64,000 bases of DNA from NCBI RefSeq assembly GCF_016808095.1, contig NC_068975.1:37532001-37596000 (forward strand). Direction: 5' to 3'. Both the position numbers and the translations under genes were made by a program. Source of the stretch: Vigna angularis (lineage: Eukaryota > Streptophyta > Magnoliopsida > Fabales > Fabaceae). Below are positions 14,704-27,858 of this stretch, one piece after another (position 1 is the stretch's first letter; every line of letters starts with the position of its first letter). The notes under the pieces are model-generated. The model made no database searches, had not been told where the DNA came from, and saw only the letters and a list, made by a program, of their open reading frames with translations.

Positions 14704-16154
14704 ATGGATTCTCTCCCTGATGCCATTCTTCAATGCATCTTGTCACGTATTTGTAATGCTCGCGATGTGGCTTGTTGTAATTGTGTTTCTAAGCGATGGA
14801 AGGAGTCGATGCTTCACATCAGAACTCTGTACTTCCCTCGCAACTCGCTTGATAACACTTCGGCTGGTGAGAGTCCGGAAGAGGTTGTGAAAAGAATGGT
14901 ATCAACAGTTGTGAAGCTAGACCATCTAATTGTATACAGCCCCTTCTCATCTTCTGGCCTTGCTTCATGGCTATCACTAGTTGGTCTATCTCTTTCACAG
15001 CTTGAGCTTCGATTGGACAACCTTGCTGACGAACAATCCTACCACGAAGGCCCTTCAAAATTGGATTGCATCGGTGCAGCAAGGAATTTAAAATGTCTCA
15101 AACTCTGGGGTGTCTTAATGTCACGTTCCCCGGAATGGGATGTTTTTGACAATCTTAGGACACTAGAAATGATTGGTGTAAGATTGGAGGAACCTGCATT
15201 GGTTGCGGTGCTTCAGTCATGCCCATATCTGAGAAGGTTTGTACTGCTTGGCTGTGAAGGGGTTAGATCAATCTCAATTGACCTTCCCTATTTGGAGCAG
15301 TGTAAACTGGATTTCTATGGTTTGGGAAACTGTTCACTGACACTAACCTCATCCAAAATTGTATCTCTTGAGGTACAAGGTTGCAGTTGGATTAGGGTTC
15401 CTGAATCCCAGCATTTGAAGAATCTTTCAATATCCAATAGTGCAGGTAGTTGAATTTTAAAGTCATTCTTATACATTCCTTTTCTTGGCCTTTTTTTTTT
15501 GTTTAGTAAGCCTAATATTCTCTCCTCTTTTCATTTTGATTGATTCCAGGGAGAGTTTACATGGTTGAGTTTGGAAACCTTCCAGCTTTGGAGTTCCTGT
15601 CTATGAGGGGGGTTCAGTGGTGCTGGGATGCAATATGCAAAATACTGAAATTGGCAAGTGAGGTGAAGCATCTTTTTATGAAGGTGGAATTCACTGGGAA
15701 CTTCGAGGCTCTTCAACCCTTTCCCGAGGTTGATTTTGTTGATTTTTTCAACAGCCATCCCCACCTGCGCAAATTTGACATCCATGGAGCCATGTTTGCA
15801 GCACTTTGTCAGAGAAACAGTCTGAAACATGTAAATTTATAATGACATTTTTTATATTATTCATCTGACAAAGGTTGTTCTATGTAATCTAATCTAATGA
15901 AGATGGTTCATCTGCAGGTGGATCCGGGATTTTTAATTCCATGTTTGGAGGAGGTTGTGATCACAGTGAGATCACCACTAAATGCTGAACAAAAAATGAA
16001 TACTCTTGAATCCATGTTGAAATACGGCAAAAATCTAAGGACCATGGTTATCAAGATTCTTCAGATGAAGAGCACTCATAACAGTGCTGATGATTTTTTT
16101 GATGAGATTTGCCGGTTTAGATACATGAACCACAAGATAGTTCGAATAGAATAA
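14704..16154 (+). CDS. F-box protein with leucine-rich repeats (RNI-like)
   Basis: Three exons, 14704-15445, 15550-15830 and 15918-16154, give 419 residues. The N-terminus is a typical F-box: LPDAILQCILSRICNARDVA, followed by the SKRWKE end of the motif. The rest is a series of degenerate leucine-rich repeats (for example LKCLKLWGVL, LRTLEMIGVRLEEPALVAVL, CPYLRRFVLLGCEG). F-box proteins link substrates to SKP1-CUL1 ubiquitin ligases, and the repeats usually bind the substrate. I recognise a likeness to Arabidopsis At1g10780, whose substrate I do not know. The start was chosen at the F-box because a leader intron ends two bases before it. No in-frame stop or missing motif was seen. Confidence 0.9.
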
Positions 16155-17506
16155 AGATTAGAAAATCTTTCTGCATTTTTAATGCAGGAAATTGCGTGCT
16201 GGTTTCCAATTTCACTTTTGAGGAGCTTATGATTTTGATTGTCTTTTGAAAATTGATAACCTCCCATTTTGGGGAGTGAATGCTTTACCAGTTTACCAGT
16301 TTGGGTACAAGATAATAATGCCGCTACCATATTTTCCTCTAAGATAAGCTAAATTTAAATTTGATGCAATTCATTTGATGTTATGGCTATGGTTGATTGG
16401 TATGATAATGCACCATTACATTTAGTGTTTGTGCATCATTACATTTAAGAGCCAACCCTTGACCAATGATCAATTCCTTATAAAGTTGACTACGCTCAAC
16501 CAATGCTTTATAGGGCAACTTCTTTGTACAGTCTCTTAAATTTTATATTTCAAATTATATAATTAAAAATGTATTTTTTTAATTTCTATTTTAAAATATG
16601 TATGATACTATTTTTTCGAATTTCAAAAAGTGCAATCCGAAGAAAAAAAGTATTTCGTATTATACAATTCAAAACGTATTTTTTATTTTATATTCTAAAT
16701 TGGGATTCTATATTTTAAAATACAAAAATTTTGTAGCAGTGCAGGTTATTTCAAATAATGGAGGTGAAGCAAGAAATGACCCAAATTAAGTTTTATTGGA
16801 CCAACCCACAAATCAACCCATGACCCAGTTTTAATGTTACTTTTTTTGACTTCTTTTCTAAAATACACCACTTCAATTTTTTTTGTACTTGTTTTTTAAT
16901 AAAAAAAAAGATATTTTCACACATACAAATTTTTTACATTCTTTTGCATTATTCTTTCTTATTTTGTACTCTTCTTTTTTAAATATAAAAATTTATTTCT
17001 TTATGATAATTTTATATTATGTCAAATGAATATAGGTTAGTCGATCATAGCAGCTAATTTTTCCAAAGAAAGTAATTAATAAATCATAGTATTATCTTAT
17101 ATAAAATTTTCAACAACTTCTAGAAAAAGTAAAGTCAAAATAATCCTTCCATGTTTTAGTTTTCTAACTAACCTATTTTTGTTAAGTTGAAATTAACTTT
17201 TACTCAGTTTCTAAAAGTTCTCGTCTCTAACATTTTCATAAACACGTACAAATCATAAAGCAATCATTTGAAGTTCAGAACCAAATGTTTACTTCAATTA
17301 AGAAGTTCTCATCAATCAGTAGTGCTTTCTACATTTGAAGTTCACAAATTAAATGTGATTTTACAAGTTAATTCAAACCAGACAAAGCAAATTTCTATGG
17401 ACAAGGTGCAACAATTTCACTACTTGTGAAAGAAGCAAAGCTCATGAAAATGCCTTAGTTATAGAAAATTCCTTCTTTAAAATAAAATAAAAAAGCTTGG
17501 CAGCAT
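16155..17506. other. Intergenic between converging genes
   Basis: The F-box gene (+) and the p24 gene (-) converge here, so the interval should hold two 3' UTRs. An imperfect internal repeat lies near 16455-16520 (CCAATGATCAATTCCTTATA and CCAATGCTTTATAG). No gene is seen. Confidence 0.5.
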
Positions 17507-18863
17507 CTAAATAAGCTTTTTCTTGTGGAAGTATCGCTTCAAATGCAACAACTGCAAACCTGAAACTGTGATGCAGACACCTAAGGACAAAAAGCTAAAC
17601 CACACCACTCTCGCATTCGTTGATTCACTCAGGTTCCTCAACTCTGCTTCCCTGATTCAATTTCCCAAAACAGAACAAATATCATACATCAGAAATTCTC
17701 TGCAACACATTTTACTATGGAATTTATCAAACTTACCTTCCCCTCAGATGCATCAAATTCTCATGGATAGACTCCACCGATCCTTCTAGCCTTCTCAACT
17801 CAAGCTCTACTCCCTAGCCATCAATGTCAAATCAAATGTACATGAAAATTTGTCTAAAATTGATAAGAAGTGGACTTTGAATGCTAATTTAACCTCACAA
17901 AATCGGTTTATAAAATAAGGTTTGCACTTACGTTATGTTATGTTAAGAAGTGAACTTTAAGTCTAACTTAATTCTATAAAACTAGTTTCTAAGATGAGAT
18001 TTACACTCGTTTATATGTAAATTAGCCTTGTCTCTGATTAAGTAGTGAATTTGATACTTCTAACGAAAATCATGTTAACTGATTTTAGATGAAATGGTTT
18101 ACCTGAATCTTCTCTCTTTTAGCAACAGAATCCCAATCCTTAGCTTCAATTCCAGTTTTCCAATCAAGGTCCAAAATAATGTCTCCTCCTCGATCATTAC
18201 GATCCACCCAGAAGCATGCAAGGTACAGTCCACTCTCTCGAGCTGTAAAAGCCAAATTACCCACCCGTGTGTTATCTAAGTGATGAAGGTCGTTTCCATA
18301 TGGTGATGACACCTGAACAAAACACATTATATGACAAATGTCCTTCATCCAAACATGGCTAAAAAATCGTTCTAATTCATCCTTTCACATACCAAAAACA
18401 TAGAAACAATATATCTGCACAATTTCTGTAAACAAGGTGTTCATGAATCTTTTTCTTATTTGAAACGCAGTTATTTATTTAGCGTAGACATCACAAGAAG
18501 AACACACGAGAAATGAAACTAGCAACACAGATACGATATAAAATCATTCATATGCATGCATGCATGCGTTCAGGTCAAAACAGTGGAAACAAGAATGAGT
18601 GTATGGAGAGGGCGGAAGAGAATTGAATTTGAAGGGCGACCCAGGAAAGAAAGAGGAAGAGGGTGTGCGAAAAACGTTACCTTGGAGGAAATGGTGCTGT
18701 TGGGGGTACCACCGACGAGAGCGTAATGGACCAAAACGACGACGTTGCTATGGATTTCTTCGGAAACGCACTTGGTGCCGCCGGTTGGTATCGTTATCCA
18801 TAATGCGCGAGAGGTCGAGAAGAAGAAGCAGAAGAAGAAGACGAGTGGCAACAACATTGACAT
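17507..18863 (-). CDS. p24 delta-type cargo receptor (emp24/gp25L/p24 family)
   Basis: Exons 18863-18681, 18312-18103, 17813-17737 and 17651-17507 give 204 residues, the usual size for the family. A signal peptide covers about residues 1-21 (hydrophobic, Leu/Phe-rich). It is followed by a GOLD domain with the typical conserved cysteine (TKCVSEEI) and YGNDLHH, a short coiled coil ([19 protein letters not shown]), one membrane helix ([20 protein letters not shown]) and a cytosolic tail [10 protein letters not shown]. The tail has the aromatic pair and the dilysine (KK at -4/-3) that in this family bind COPII and COPI coats. p24 proteins cycle between ER and Golgi and help sort cargo, including GPI-anchored proteins. 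Intron 2 carries a dispersed repeat (see 17860-18035). Confidence 0.92.
17860..18035. repeat. Dispersed repeat, copy 1 (inside p24 intron)
   Basis: The stretch contains two diverged units of a sequence beginning AAGAAGTGGACTTTGAAT or AAGAAGTGAACTTTAAGT and followed by TAACTTAATTCTATAAAACT and GAGATTTACACTCGTTTATA. Related copies lie near 44700-44815 and 50250-50315. It looks like a fragment of an old transposable element of a kind I associate with legume introns; that association is from memory. Confidence 0.6.
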
Positions 18864-19570
18864 GATATTATCTCTGTGCTATGTATTCTTCATACACAAA
18901 AACACTGTTTGATCAAATTTTTGTAATTACAACGTGAAATTAATGTCAGCTTGTGATGGATCCAGTTTTGATTTGAAGAGCAAAGTTTCTTCTGATGTGA
19001 CCAACAACGTAGTAACATGTAACATCTGTAACTGCCTCTCTTGCCTTGTCTCCTCTAGTTTCTGTTTTTTTATCTTCTTTTTTTAGCTATTCTCTTATCA
19101 TCCATTATTATTCTTTCTTTGCTTCTTCCATTACGTCTGTTATCTCCTATTTCTCTTAGATCTAAACTTGTTTAATGTACTCTTTCAGTATTTTTCATTT
19201 AAACAGCTTTTATAAAAATATATATGTAATCGAATGATTGAAAAAATTCACGCTAATAGTGAATATTCTTTTATCGTTAGTTTTAACACTTAGGAAAATT
19301 ATGAAAATTAATTGAACACTTATCTTTTTTATGTCTGTTAAGTATATTACTTTTTTTGAAAAATCGACAAATTTAATTTCTCATGTTAATCTTAAAGCTT
19401 ATTCATCTTTAAAATGATTATCTTTGGTATTGTATAATGTACCAAAATTTTAAAAAAACATTCTCTAAATTTTAAATAACTAGAAATACTTTACTTACAT
19501 TAAAATATAAGTAAAATATAAATGATTAACAGGTTATCTTTCTTGACTGTTTAGAATTCAAATCTTATTT

Positions 19571-19658
<88 letters not shown>

Positions 19659-20749
19659 TAACTGAGATTTTATTGTCAATCACTCTTAATTTAGTTTATT
19701 ATAACAAAGGGCAAGTTGGGAAAAACATAATAAAATACTAAATTTTGGAAGGGAGAAAAAGTAGCTTGTAACTTCTCCCTATTGTCTGGTCTTAAATAAG
19801 AGTAGTGAAACCACTTTAATTATTCCCCAATTAATTTTAGTGTATTTTCTTCTTTCTCTTTCTAAGGTGGCCCTGTTGGCTGTAGGAAAAAAATATATAA
19901 ATAAATATTTAGATTTTACGGTTCCAACTATACAGAACTTTAATATTTTATAAAACTAATACATTTTATCAAATTATTATTATTAACTTTGATTGTTTTA
20001 GAAAGTTAATTATTACATTTTATCAATTTATAATATTGTTCGATAATTATGGGAAACGTGTAATGATATATATGATATTTTTGGTACGAAAAAAATATAT
20101 ACCTTTTATTACCAAAAATAACTAATGAGCTACATCTTCAATTAATTATAAATTGTTAAGTACACCATGATCTGTAATTTTAGAAGTTTAAATGATAAAA
20201 CTAGAAAGCCATTAATTAATTGCATAAAACAGATTAAATACCATATAAATTTGTTTTGAACAAATAATACACAAATGTTTCTTACTTTTTTATGTATATT
20301 TTCTATTATGAATTTATATCTCCGAGATTTATTAGAAATTTAAATACGAGTTTAAATCTTATATTCAGTAGATATAATTAATAATGTTAAGTGACATAAA
20401 AAGAAGACTAATATATTATTTTAAAGTTTTTGGTAGAAGGTAATCTTAATTTGTTATGTGTTTTGACTCACTATTGTTAAATCTTTTCTATGAATCCCTC
20501 ACAAAAACTCCATTATAATTATCTATATATAGTTATCAAACTAATTACTCTCCATCTCTTAACAAAAATTAGGATTCGATAAAAGGATACAAGGACGATT
20601 GATGAGATGAAAATATGAAAATATTTGCAAACATGTAAAAACATCTTTTTTCAGAAATACAGGGTTATCATGGGACAATCTTATTACATATGTTTTATTC
20701 TGTTTTAGACATACATGAGAGAAACGTTAAATAAGGCATGAGAAATGGT
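18864..20749. other. Intergenic, AT-rich, with an (AT)n tract
   Basis: The p24 promoter should lie at the left end, the p24 gene being transcribed leftward. The middle contains a microsatellite at 19571-19654. The right end holds the 3' flank of the CHS-like gene. No coding exon was recognised. Confidence 0.5.
19571..19654. repeat. (AT)n microsatellite
   Basis: An almost pure AT dinucleotide run of about 84 bp, interrupted once near its left end. Confidence 0.95.
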
Positions 20750-22074
20750 TCACATATGCAGCAGCTTTGGAAAATGGCGGGAAACTCCATAACCAGAAGC
20801 TGAGTCTACAATGGCACTGTGCAAAACAATGGTCTCGAGGGTCAATCCAGGGCCAAACCCTAGCAAAACGCCCCATTCAAATCCTTCACCAGTTGTGCCT
20901 TTTCCTTCCGTCACAGACTTCCTTCTCATCTCATCAAGCACAAACAGCACACATGCACTCGACATGTTCCCATACTCACTCAAAACCTTTCTAGAAGCTT
21001 TCAGTTTGTTAGGGTTCAACCTAACTTTCTCCTCTATCTGGTTCAAGATTGCAGGACCACCAGGGTGCACCACCCAGAACAACGAGTTCCAATCACTCAC
21101 CCCGATCACTGCCTTCAAGCTTTCTTCCAACATTTTCTCCACGTTGTCTCCGATTAACATCGGAACACTGATGGAATGTCAGTCCCATCTCGCGCAGGTG
21201 TATCTCCATGGCACCCTCCGAGTTCGGTAATATTGTCTGCGATGCCGACACAATGTGAAACAAGGGCCGTTCCGTGGATGTTTCTGGGTCGGATCCAACG
21301 ATGGCAGATGAAGCACCGTCACCGAAGAGTGCCAGTCCCACCAACAACTCCACGTCGGTTTCGGAGGGTCCACGAAATCCGGCAACCGTGATCTCGGAAC
21401 ACACCACCAGAACACGTGCTCCAACGTTGTTCTCGGCTAGGTCTTTAGCTAGACGAAGTGCGGCGCCGCCGGCGTAGCAACCTTGGTGGTATAACATGAA
21501 CCTTTTGGTGGATGGTTTGAGGCCCAAGAGCTTGAGAAGTTGGTAGTCAGCACCTGGCATGTCCATACCCGCGTAGGAGCAGAAGACGAGGTGAGTGATG
21601 TGGGACTTGTCTCTTCCCCATTCTTCGATGGCTTTGGACGCCGCCTTCTCCCCAAGCTTCGGAATTTCCTTGATTAGTATGTCCTGTCGTGCATCCAAGG
21701 ATGCTCTGTAACTTGCGAACTCGGGGTTCTCATTCAAGATTTGTTCAGTGAGGTGTGTGTATCGTGTCTTCACCATGGACTTTTCACCTGTTTGCATGTC
21801 CAACACATTTGATTTCATATGGAAAGAGATGATATGATAAAGATGGTGGTGGTGGAAAGTTGAGCTTACATATGCGCTTGAACTTGGCCTTGAGTTGAGT
21901 CATGTGATCACTGTTGGTGATTCGGAAGTAATAATCGGGGAAGTCATCTTGGTGAATGCAGTTGGGTGGAGTTGCGGTGGCAATGGCTAGTATGGCGGCG
22001 GCTCCACCAGCTCTTTCTTTTTCTCGTACTTCCTTCAAGTATGCCATTTTGTTGGAGCCCAGAGATTGATCCAT
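20750..22074 (-). pseudogene. Chalcone-synthase-like type III polyketide synthase with frameshift
   Basis: Exon 1 is 22074-21870 and exon 2 is 21787-20750, with the usual CHS intron splitting the conserved Cys codon of FKRIC-EKS. The protein is clearly of the CHS superfamily: [13 protein letters not shown], the active-site Cys in [25 protein letters not shown] with the catalytic His, [11 protein letters not shown] with the catalytic Asn, and GFGPGL near the end. After LTFHQ (codon at 21170-21168) the frame breaks. Only four bases separate the His codon from the GTT of [11 protein letters not shown], where twelve are expected, so eight bases are missing and the Leu-Leu-Lys-Asp region is lost. 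The first frame stops at 21093; the second frame runs clean to 20750. The C-terminus extends about 15 residues beyond the usual CHS end. Several CHS active-site positions also differ, so it may not have been a true chalcone synthase. A sequencing error is the main alternative to a pseudogene. Confidence 0.8.
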
Positions 22075-22149
22075 CACCTAAAACCAAACACAAGAAACAA
22101 AGATAGTTATTTTGTAAGATATCTGCACTTAGAGAGCAAGTTATATGTC

Positions 22150-22157
22150 TATTTATA
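22150..22157 (-). promoter_or_regulatory. TATA box of the CHS-like gene
   Basis: TATAAATA on the minus strand lies 76 bp upstream of the ATG at 22074. This would place transcription start near 22120 and leave a leader of about 45 nt, a normal arrangement for plant CHS genes. Confidence 0.65.
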
Positions 22158-22501
22158 GACTCCTACTTTCCTGTATTCATAAATTATAACAAATTCCATA
22201 TTAGATATACTAAAACTTTGTAATTTCATTTCATTTCAAAAAATTTAAATAATTCTGTTTTATTAATTGTCTCACTTAAATATAATAATGCATTGCACAT
22301 AAAAAAAAATACATAAGTGTTTTAGGTATGAGGTGAAGTTACTTTAATATTTGTACAATTTCTTCTTCTAAGATGGTACCTAAATCAAGTATTCGTCTTT
22401 ATTCCACCGTCCGGAGGGGTATCTGTCAAAGGTTCTCTTATGCTAAAATCGTTAAAATATTTGTACAGTAATTCAATACAATAGTAATAAATGCACAGTA
22501 A

Positions 22502-22516
22502 ACGTGATCACCTACC
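22502..22516. promoter_or_regulatory. Possible H-box plus ACGT core upstream of the CHS-like gene
   Basis: ACGT (22502-22505) and CCTACC (22511-22516) occur within 15 bp, about 430 bp upstream of the CHS-like start codon. CCTACC-type (H-box, MYB) and ACGT-core (bZIP) elements together control many phenylpropanoid promoters. Both motifs are short, so the assignment is weak. Confidence 0.3.
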
Positions 22517-23271
22517 ATGGACTTGAGATTAGTGAAATCTTAATCCCGATCCAATCTTAGTCCAATACCTCTAATTACTATTTATCTTAATTCTTGTAAG
22601 AAAACCTGTATATTAACTAATACCAGACGTCTCTATTCCTGGTCGTTCGGTCTTGCATATTGATTCTGCCACATTCATTCGCTACGTAGTTGCTTTCTTT
22701 TATAGGAACGTCCGATTTGCTTGGTGAGATGTCATGTATGACTGTTTGGACCATACAATAAACATAGATAAAACTAAAAATAAACACCGAGATGATGAAC
22801 TTTTTTATATTTTCTTAATAGAGAAGATAAAACATAATTCGTTTATAAAAGATATTTAACCTTACTATAACCTAAAACTTTAAATAAATTATTTTAGGGC
22901 TCTTTCTCTTTATATTATTTACCGATCTCGCTTATTTTCAAAATTATTAATTTTATACTTGAATTTTTCACTTTAAACAATCAATAATTTTTTTTGAAAC
23001 ATATAATTTTGAAAATAACAAATAAATAAAGAAATATCACAATTATAAAATAATAGAAAACGTATGGACCTAATTTTTTGGATACCCTAATAAACAAACC
23101 ATAAAGAATGTAGTAAATGACATTGTTCCCCTAAACTCTATAAACTGGACCATCCACAAGGCAAATTGCACCATTTTTTATTGTCAACGGCTTCAATTAA
23201 ATCCATGAAAGACAAATCAAAATTAGAGTTATGGCAATTTCTATAATTAAAAGCTTTTGTACAATTATTTA

Positions 23272-23275
<4 letters not shown>

Positions 23276-23328
<53 letters not shown>
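23276..23328. repeat. (AT)n microsatellite
   Basis: Uninterrupted AT dinucleotides for about 53 bp. Confidence 0.95.
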
Positions 23329-23330
<2 letters not shown>

Positions 23331-25169
23331 CAACCCAACTTAAAATCAAACAGCAAAAGAATAACCAATAAGTTATAACAGATAATAATTATCTTGTAAA
23401 CTTGTAATTAAGTTTCTTTTAATTTTTTTTAATGCACGAATGGTACAGTTGACTCTTAAAGTAATATCCTTTTGTTTTTTTATGATTTATTGATCTGTGC
23501 TTATGGTTTTTATATTTATGTGATTTTAGTATCTCGCTTTAAAAACAAACTGTCAATTTCAAAATTTATTGTATTTTAATTTAACAGAATCCTATATTTA
23601 ATATAATATTTAAGGTGTGTAAAAAAATAATTATACATATCTTAGATTAACATTACAAAAACTTTTAAACAAAAGAACTAAAATTTCAATGAAAAAAATA
23701 AAATAAAAGTTTTAAATAAGCTTAATTAAGCTTTAAATAATTTATAAATTTTAGTGTTTTTAATTAAAGTTTTATTAAAAGAATTGTTGATCAAAATATT
23801 TTTTATATACGTGATTGCTGTTTTTATTTTTTCAACTTTAACTTATTAATTAACTCTTATTATTTTCAGTTTTGTTTTTTAAATTAACTCATATAGAGAT
23901 ATCACTGTCTTAACACAGATTTTATTAAAAAAAATCAAAAAAAAAAAATAGAAATCACACAATCTATTATAAAATATATCAGACATATAAACAAAAAATT
24001 CCTATTATAATAAATCTCTTAAGTTAATTTTGTTATTGAACTTAGTTTTCTACTTATATTACATTTGTTACTAGATAAAAAAGAAGAAGAATGAATTGAT
24101 AAGTAAGTTAAAAAAAAGGAAACAACAAATTACACAATTCTATTAATAATAAAATTGAAATAATTGAATACTTAAACAAAAACAAAAAAATATTTTAACA
24201 CAGATTAATATAAACTTTTTAATAAACAAAATCAATTTATAAATATTTAAAAATTTATTAAAACTTGTCATCCATATATATCTATATATCTATACCTCTA
24301 TGTATATAAAGAGAATTTTTCTATTTGGTATCCACATTTGTTTTTCTATATATATTTTCTATTTTTTAGCAGTTTTCATAACTCATTAGAACAACCATAC
24401 ACCCCACGAAACAAAATTATTTATTAGATTTAATTTTATTGATAAAAATTACTATTCAGTTATGATATTTAAAATTTATAATATTTATAATATTCAATTA
24501 TAGATTTTATAATTTTATATATAATAATATTAAGATTGTAGATTTCGATTTAAAAAATATTTAAAGAGTTTAGTATATATTACAAATTATTACTTTTTCT
24601 TAAACAATAGTGATGCAAATGTGTATATTAAATTGAATGTTTTTTATATGTAGGTATTATTATTATTATTTTTATTTGTAAAACTATAAATGGATATTCA
24701 TGTAATACACACACAAAAAATGTTTATATGTGTACATAAAAAACCATATTAGTAGAATTAATAACTAAATAATTTTTTCTTAAATTCATTTTACTGTTTT
24801 AATTAATTTTATTTTAAGAATATGCTTTATGGATGATAATAAGAAAAAATAGAGATATTTTCCAATACAATTCAATGATTAAAAGAAAGTAAATGACAAT
24901 TTAATATGAAGTTAATTAACATACCTGTAAATAATGTTGAATTTCAAAATATTTTAAGTCTTTGTTAAAGATAATTAAGTTCATTAAATTTGGTTAGACT
25001 ATGTAGCTATCATAAAGATTTGGATTTGAAATAAATTTGAGAGAATGAGGAGAAAAATAGGTGAATGTGGGTTATTTGGATTAGAAAATAGATGGTTAAA
25101 AATGAAAATATTTGACATGAAAGTTTATGAAAATTAGTGAATGATATATGTTTGATATATTAAAAAATG

Positions 25170-25265
25170 TTTTAATTAATTATTATTATTTATATTATTA
25201 TTATTATTATTATTATAATATAGTATTATTATTATTTATTATAAATATTCTTATTTTAATAATAA
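25170..25265. repeat. (ATT)n-rich low-complexity tract
   Basis: Imperfect TTA/ATT trinucleotide repeats broken by AT-rich spacers. Confidence 0.8.
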
Positions 25266-26323
25266 TTTATATTTTATTATTTTTATTATATTATTACAAA
25301 AATATAATAAAAATAATTATATAAAATTAATATATAGATATAAGTAAGTATAATAAAATATGTATATTTATTCTATATTATACTCTCACAAATCTTCACA
25401 CCAATGTGAAGAAAGTTTTCAAACATATTTTGTCAAATTTTTTTTGTGATATCTTATGTGAATTTTCCAGCTTTCTTCACAAATTCATCATTGTTTAGAT
25501 TCCGTTCTCAATATCTACTCTCTTTATCTGCTCATATATATATTTTTAAATAGTTAACAAATGAAATAAAATTGTTAGAAAAAACATATAAAAGTAATAG
25601 AATAAAATAAAATAAAATCGTAAGATAAAATATATAAAAGTAATTATTGAATAATCTCATTTATGAAGTATCTTAGATATTAACAACATTTTTCATCTTC
25701 CACTCCATTAATAATGTTGATGGTGAACAAATGTAATTTTTATGACGGGTTTGATTTAATTTCCATGTTTTGTATTTTTATTTTATTTTTTATTAATTTT
25801 TCATTCAATGATAAATAATTAATAATTTTAGATGTTACTATAACTGAGATGGCAAAATTTTATAATAATATCTACCTTGTTTAAAATATAATTAATTATG
25901 TTTCATATTATTTTTTTACAAATCAAGTGGAAAAGTTAGAGATAAACTTTCATCTTATTTTGTTGAGTTTTACAATTATGTTTTTTCAACTTTTTTTTTA
26001 TATTTATTTTTCTTTTCCTTCAATTGGTGGAAACATATTATTAAAGTCAAATATATATATGTAAGAGTAGTCACACAAAAAAAATTATTGTTATAATTAT
26101 TATATAAACAAAACTTGACACAGTTAAAAAACAATTCCGTTATCATTTTTTATCCTATTTTTTATATACTAAGTGTAGTTTTTATTTATTTATTTTTTCA
26201 ATTACAGAGTAACACGTCTAATAAAAATCACACTTTTAAAAATAAAATGACAAAAGAAATGTATAAAAACAGTCATCAAAGTTTATTATTTTTATTAATT
26301 GTTGTACATTGATCCATAAATAA

Positions 26324-26437
<114 letters not shown>

Positions 26438-27858
26438 CAACATTATGTCAATTATTTAAAATTGAACACAAGCAATAATATTTTTCAATCACATTTACAT
26501 ATATAATAAAATTTACTACAGTATATAAACAATTACACTATTTTTTTCTTAAATTTATTTTATAATTTTAATTTTAATATTTTAGAATATACTTACATGC
26601 ATCAATCAATTATCAAAAAGTTAGAAATAGGATTCCATCTCCAAATAGATAATTTTTAGAGTCCTTAACTATTTCCACCTTTTTTGCTTGAAAATTAGTT
26701 GTACCAAACCAACATTAAGATTTTGAGAAACTGACACATGAAGCTGCGGTGCTTTGAAAAAGAAGGAAACAATAGTATACCAAATAGCATTGATTATTTC
26801 AGACCATTTTTTCATAATCATAATCAACACTTAGATGAACTTTTAATGCATTGTTCCAGGGTAAGAATAAAAAAAAAGTAAAAAATCAAATTCATACTGA
26901 GAAGAAAAATAATAATTTAACACATATAAATTTTTTATATTTAATTAACACTATCATCTTTTACTTTTTTACTTTCTTTTAAAAAATATATATAACTTTT
27001 TTTATAATTATTTTATTTGTATATTATCTATCAAATAATGTAAAATAAACCCTATTATTATAATATAAAAAAAGGATCTGTCAAAATTTCAAAGCAATGG
27101 TTCACCATCCCTCTATGATTGATACTTTTGATTCTCGTCTCAGTAGATCTCCAAACTTTTGCCAATAATACAAAAGAAAGGAAGAAACTTAACGGATAGA
27201 TTCCAAGTCCTTTTCATGTAACATTTTCTTTTATCACCATGAATTCTTCAAAAAAGGTTACTTAATTTTTTTAAGGGATTTGCTAATATGTATACATCTT
27301 TTTAGTTAGTATATTGTATCGAGTTCTAATAGATAAAAATACTCTAATATATTATAAATTTTAAGTATGAATTTTAAGTCTGAAAGTTAAAAGTATTTTA
27401 ATAACTTTTATTTTCAAAACTAAAAAAAAAGTTAAACAAGTGTTTTTTATTTTTTCAATCGGAACTAACATAAAAATGATAAAAAAAATATTAAAATAAA
27501 AAAAAATGAAAAAGAAAGAATCGAAAAAACTGAGAAAAATAATCATGATTTGAGTTTTTTTTTTAAATAAAAATTATTAAAATATCCTTAATCTTAAAAC
27601 TTAGAATCCATTTTAGGATATTTTTTTTACTCCGATATACGTCCCAACTGAAAAATCGAAGCAAATGTTTTTCCTGTTTACGGGTATCAATGTGGAAAAT
27701 TCAAATATAGGATAAGCACCTCACCGACCCGATCCATGTGAAAATTTCTGACCCGATCCATATAGAAGATAGCCATGATTTTGTAAGATATTGCTCCATC
27801 CACTTTTTTCTTACTCTAAACACACTGACACAGTTAGATCTGCTTCCTCTATCCATCC

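Noticed and set aside
15531..15830. Minus-strand ORF opposite F-box exon 2
   Set aside because: It is a shadow of the real exon; the plus-strand product continues the leucine-rich repeats.
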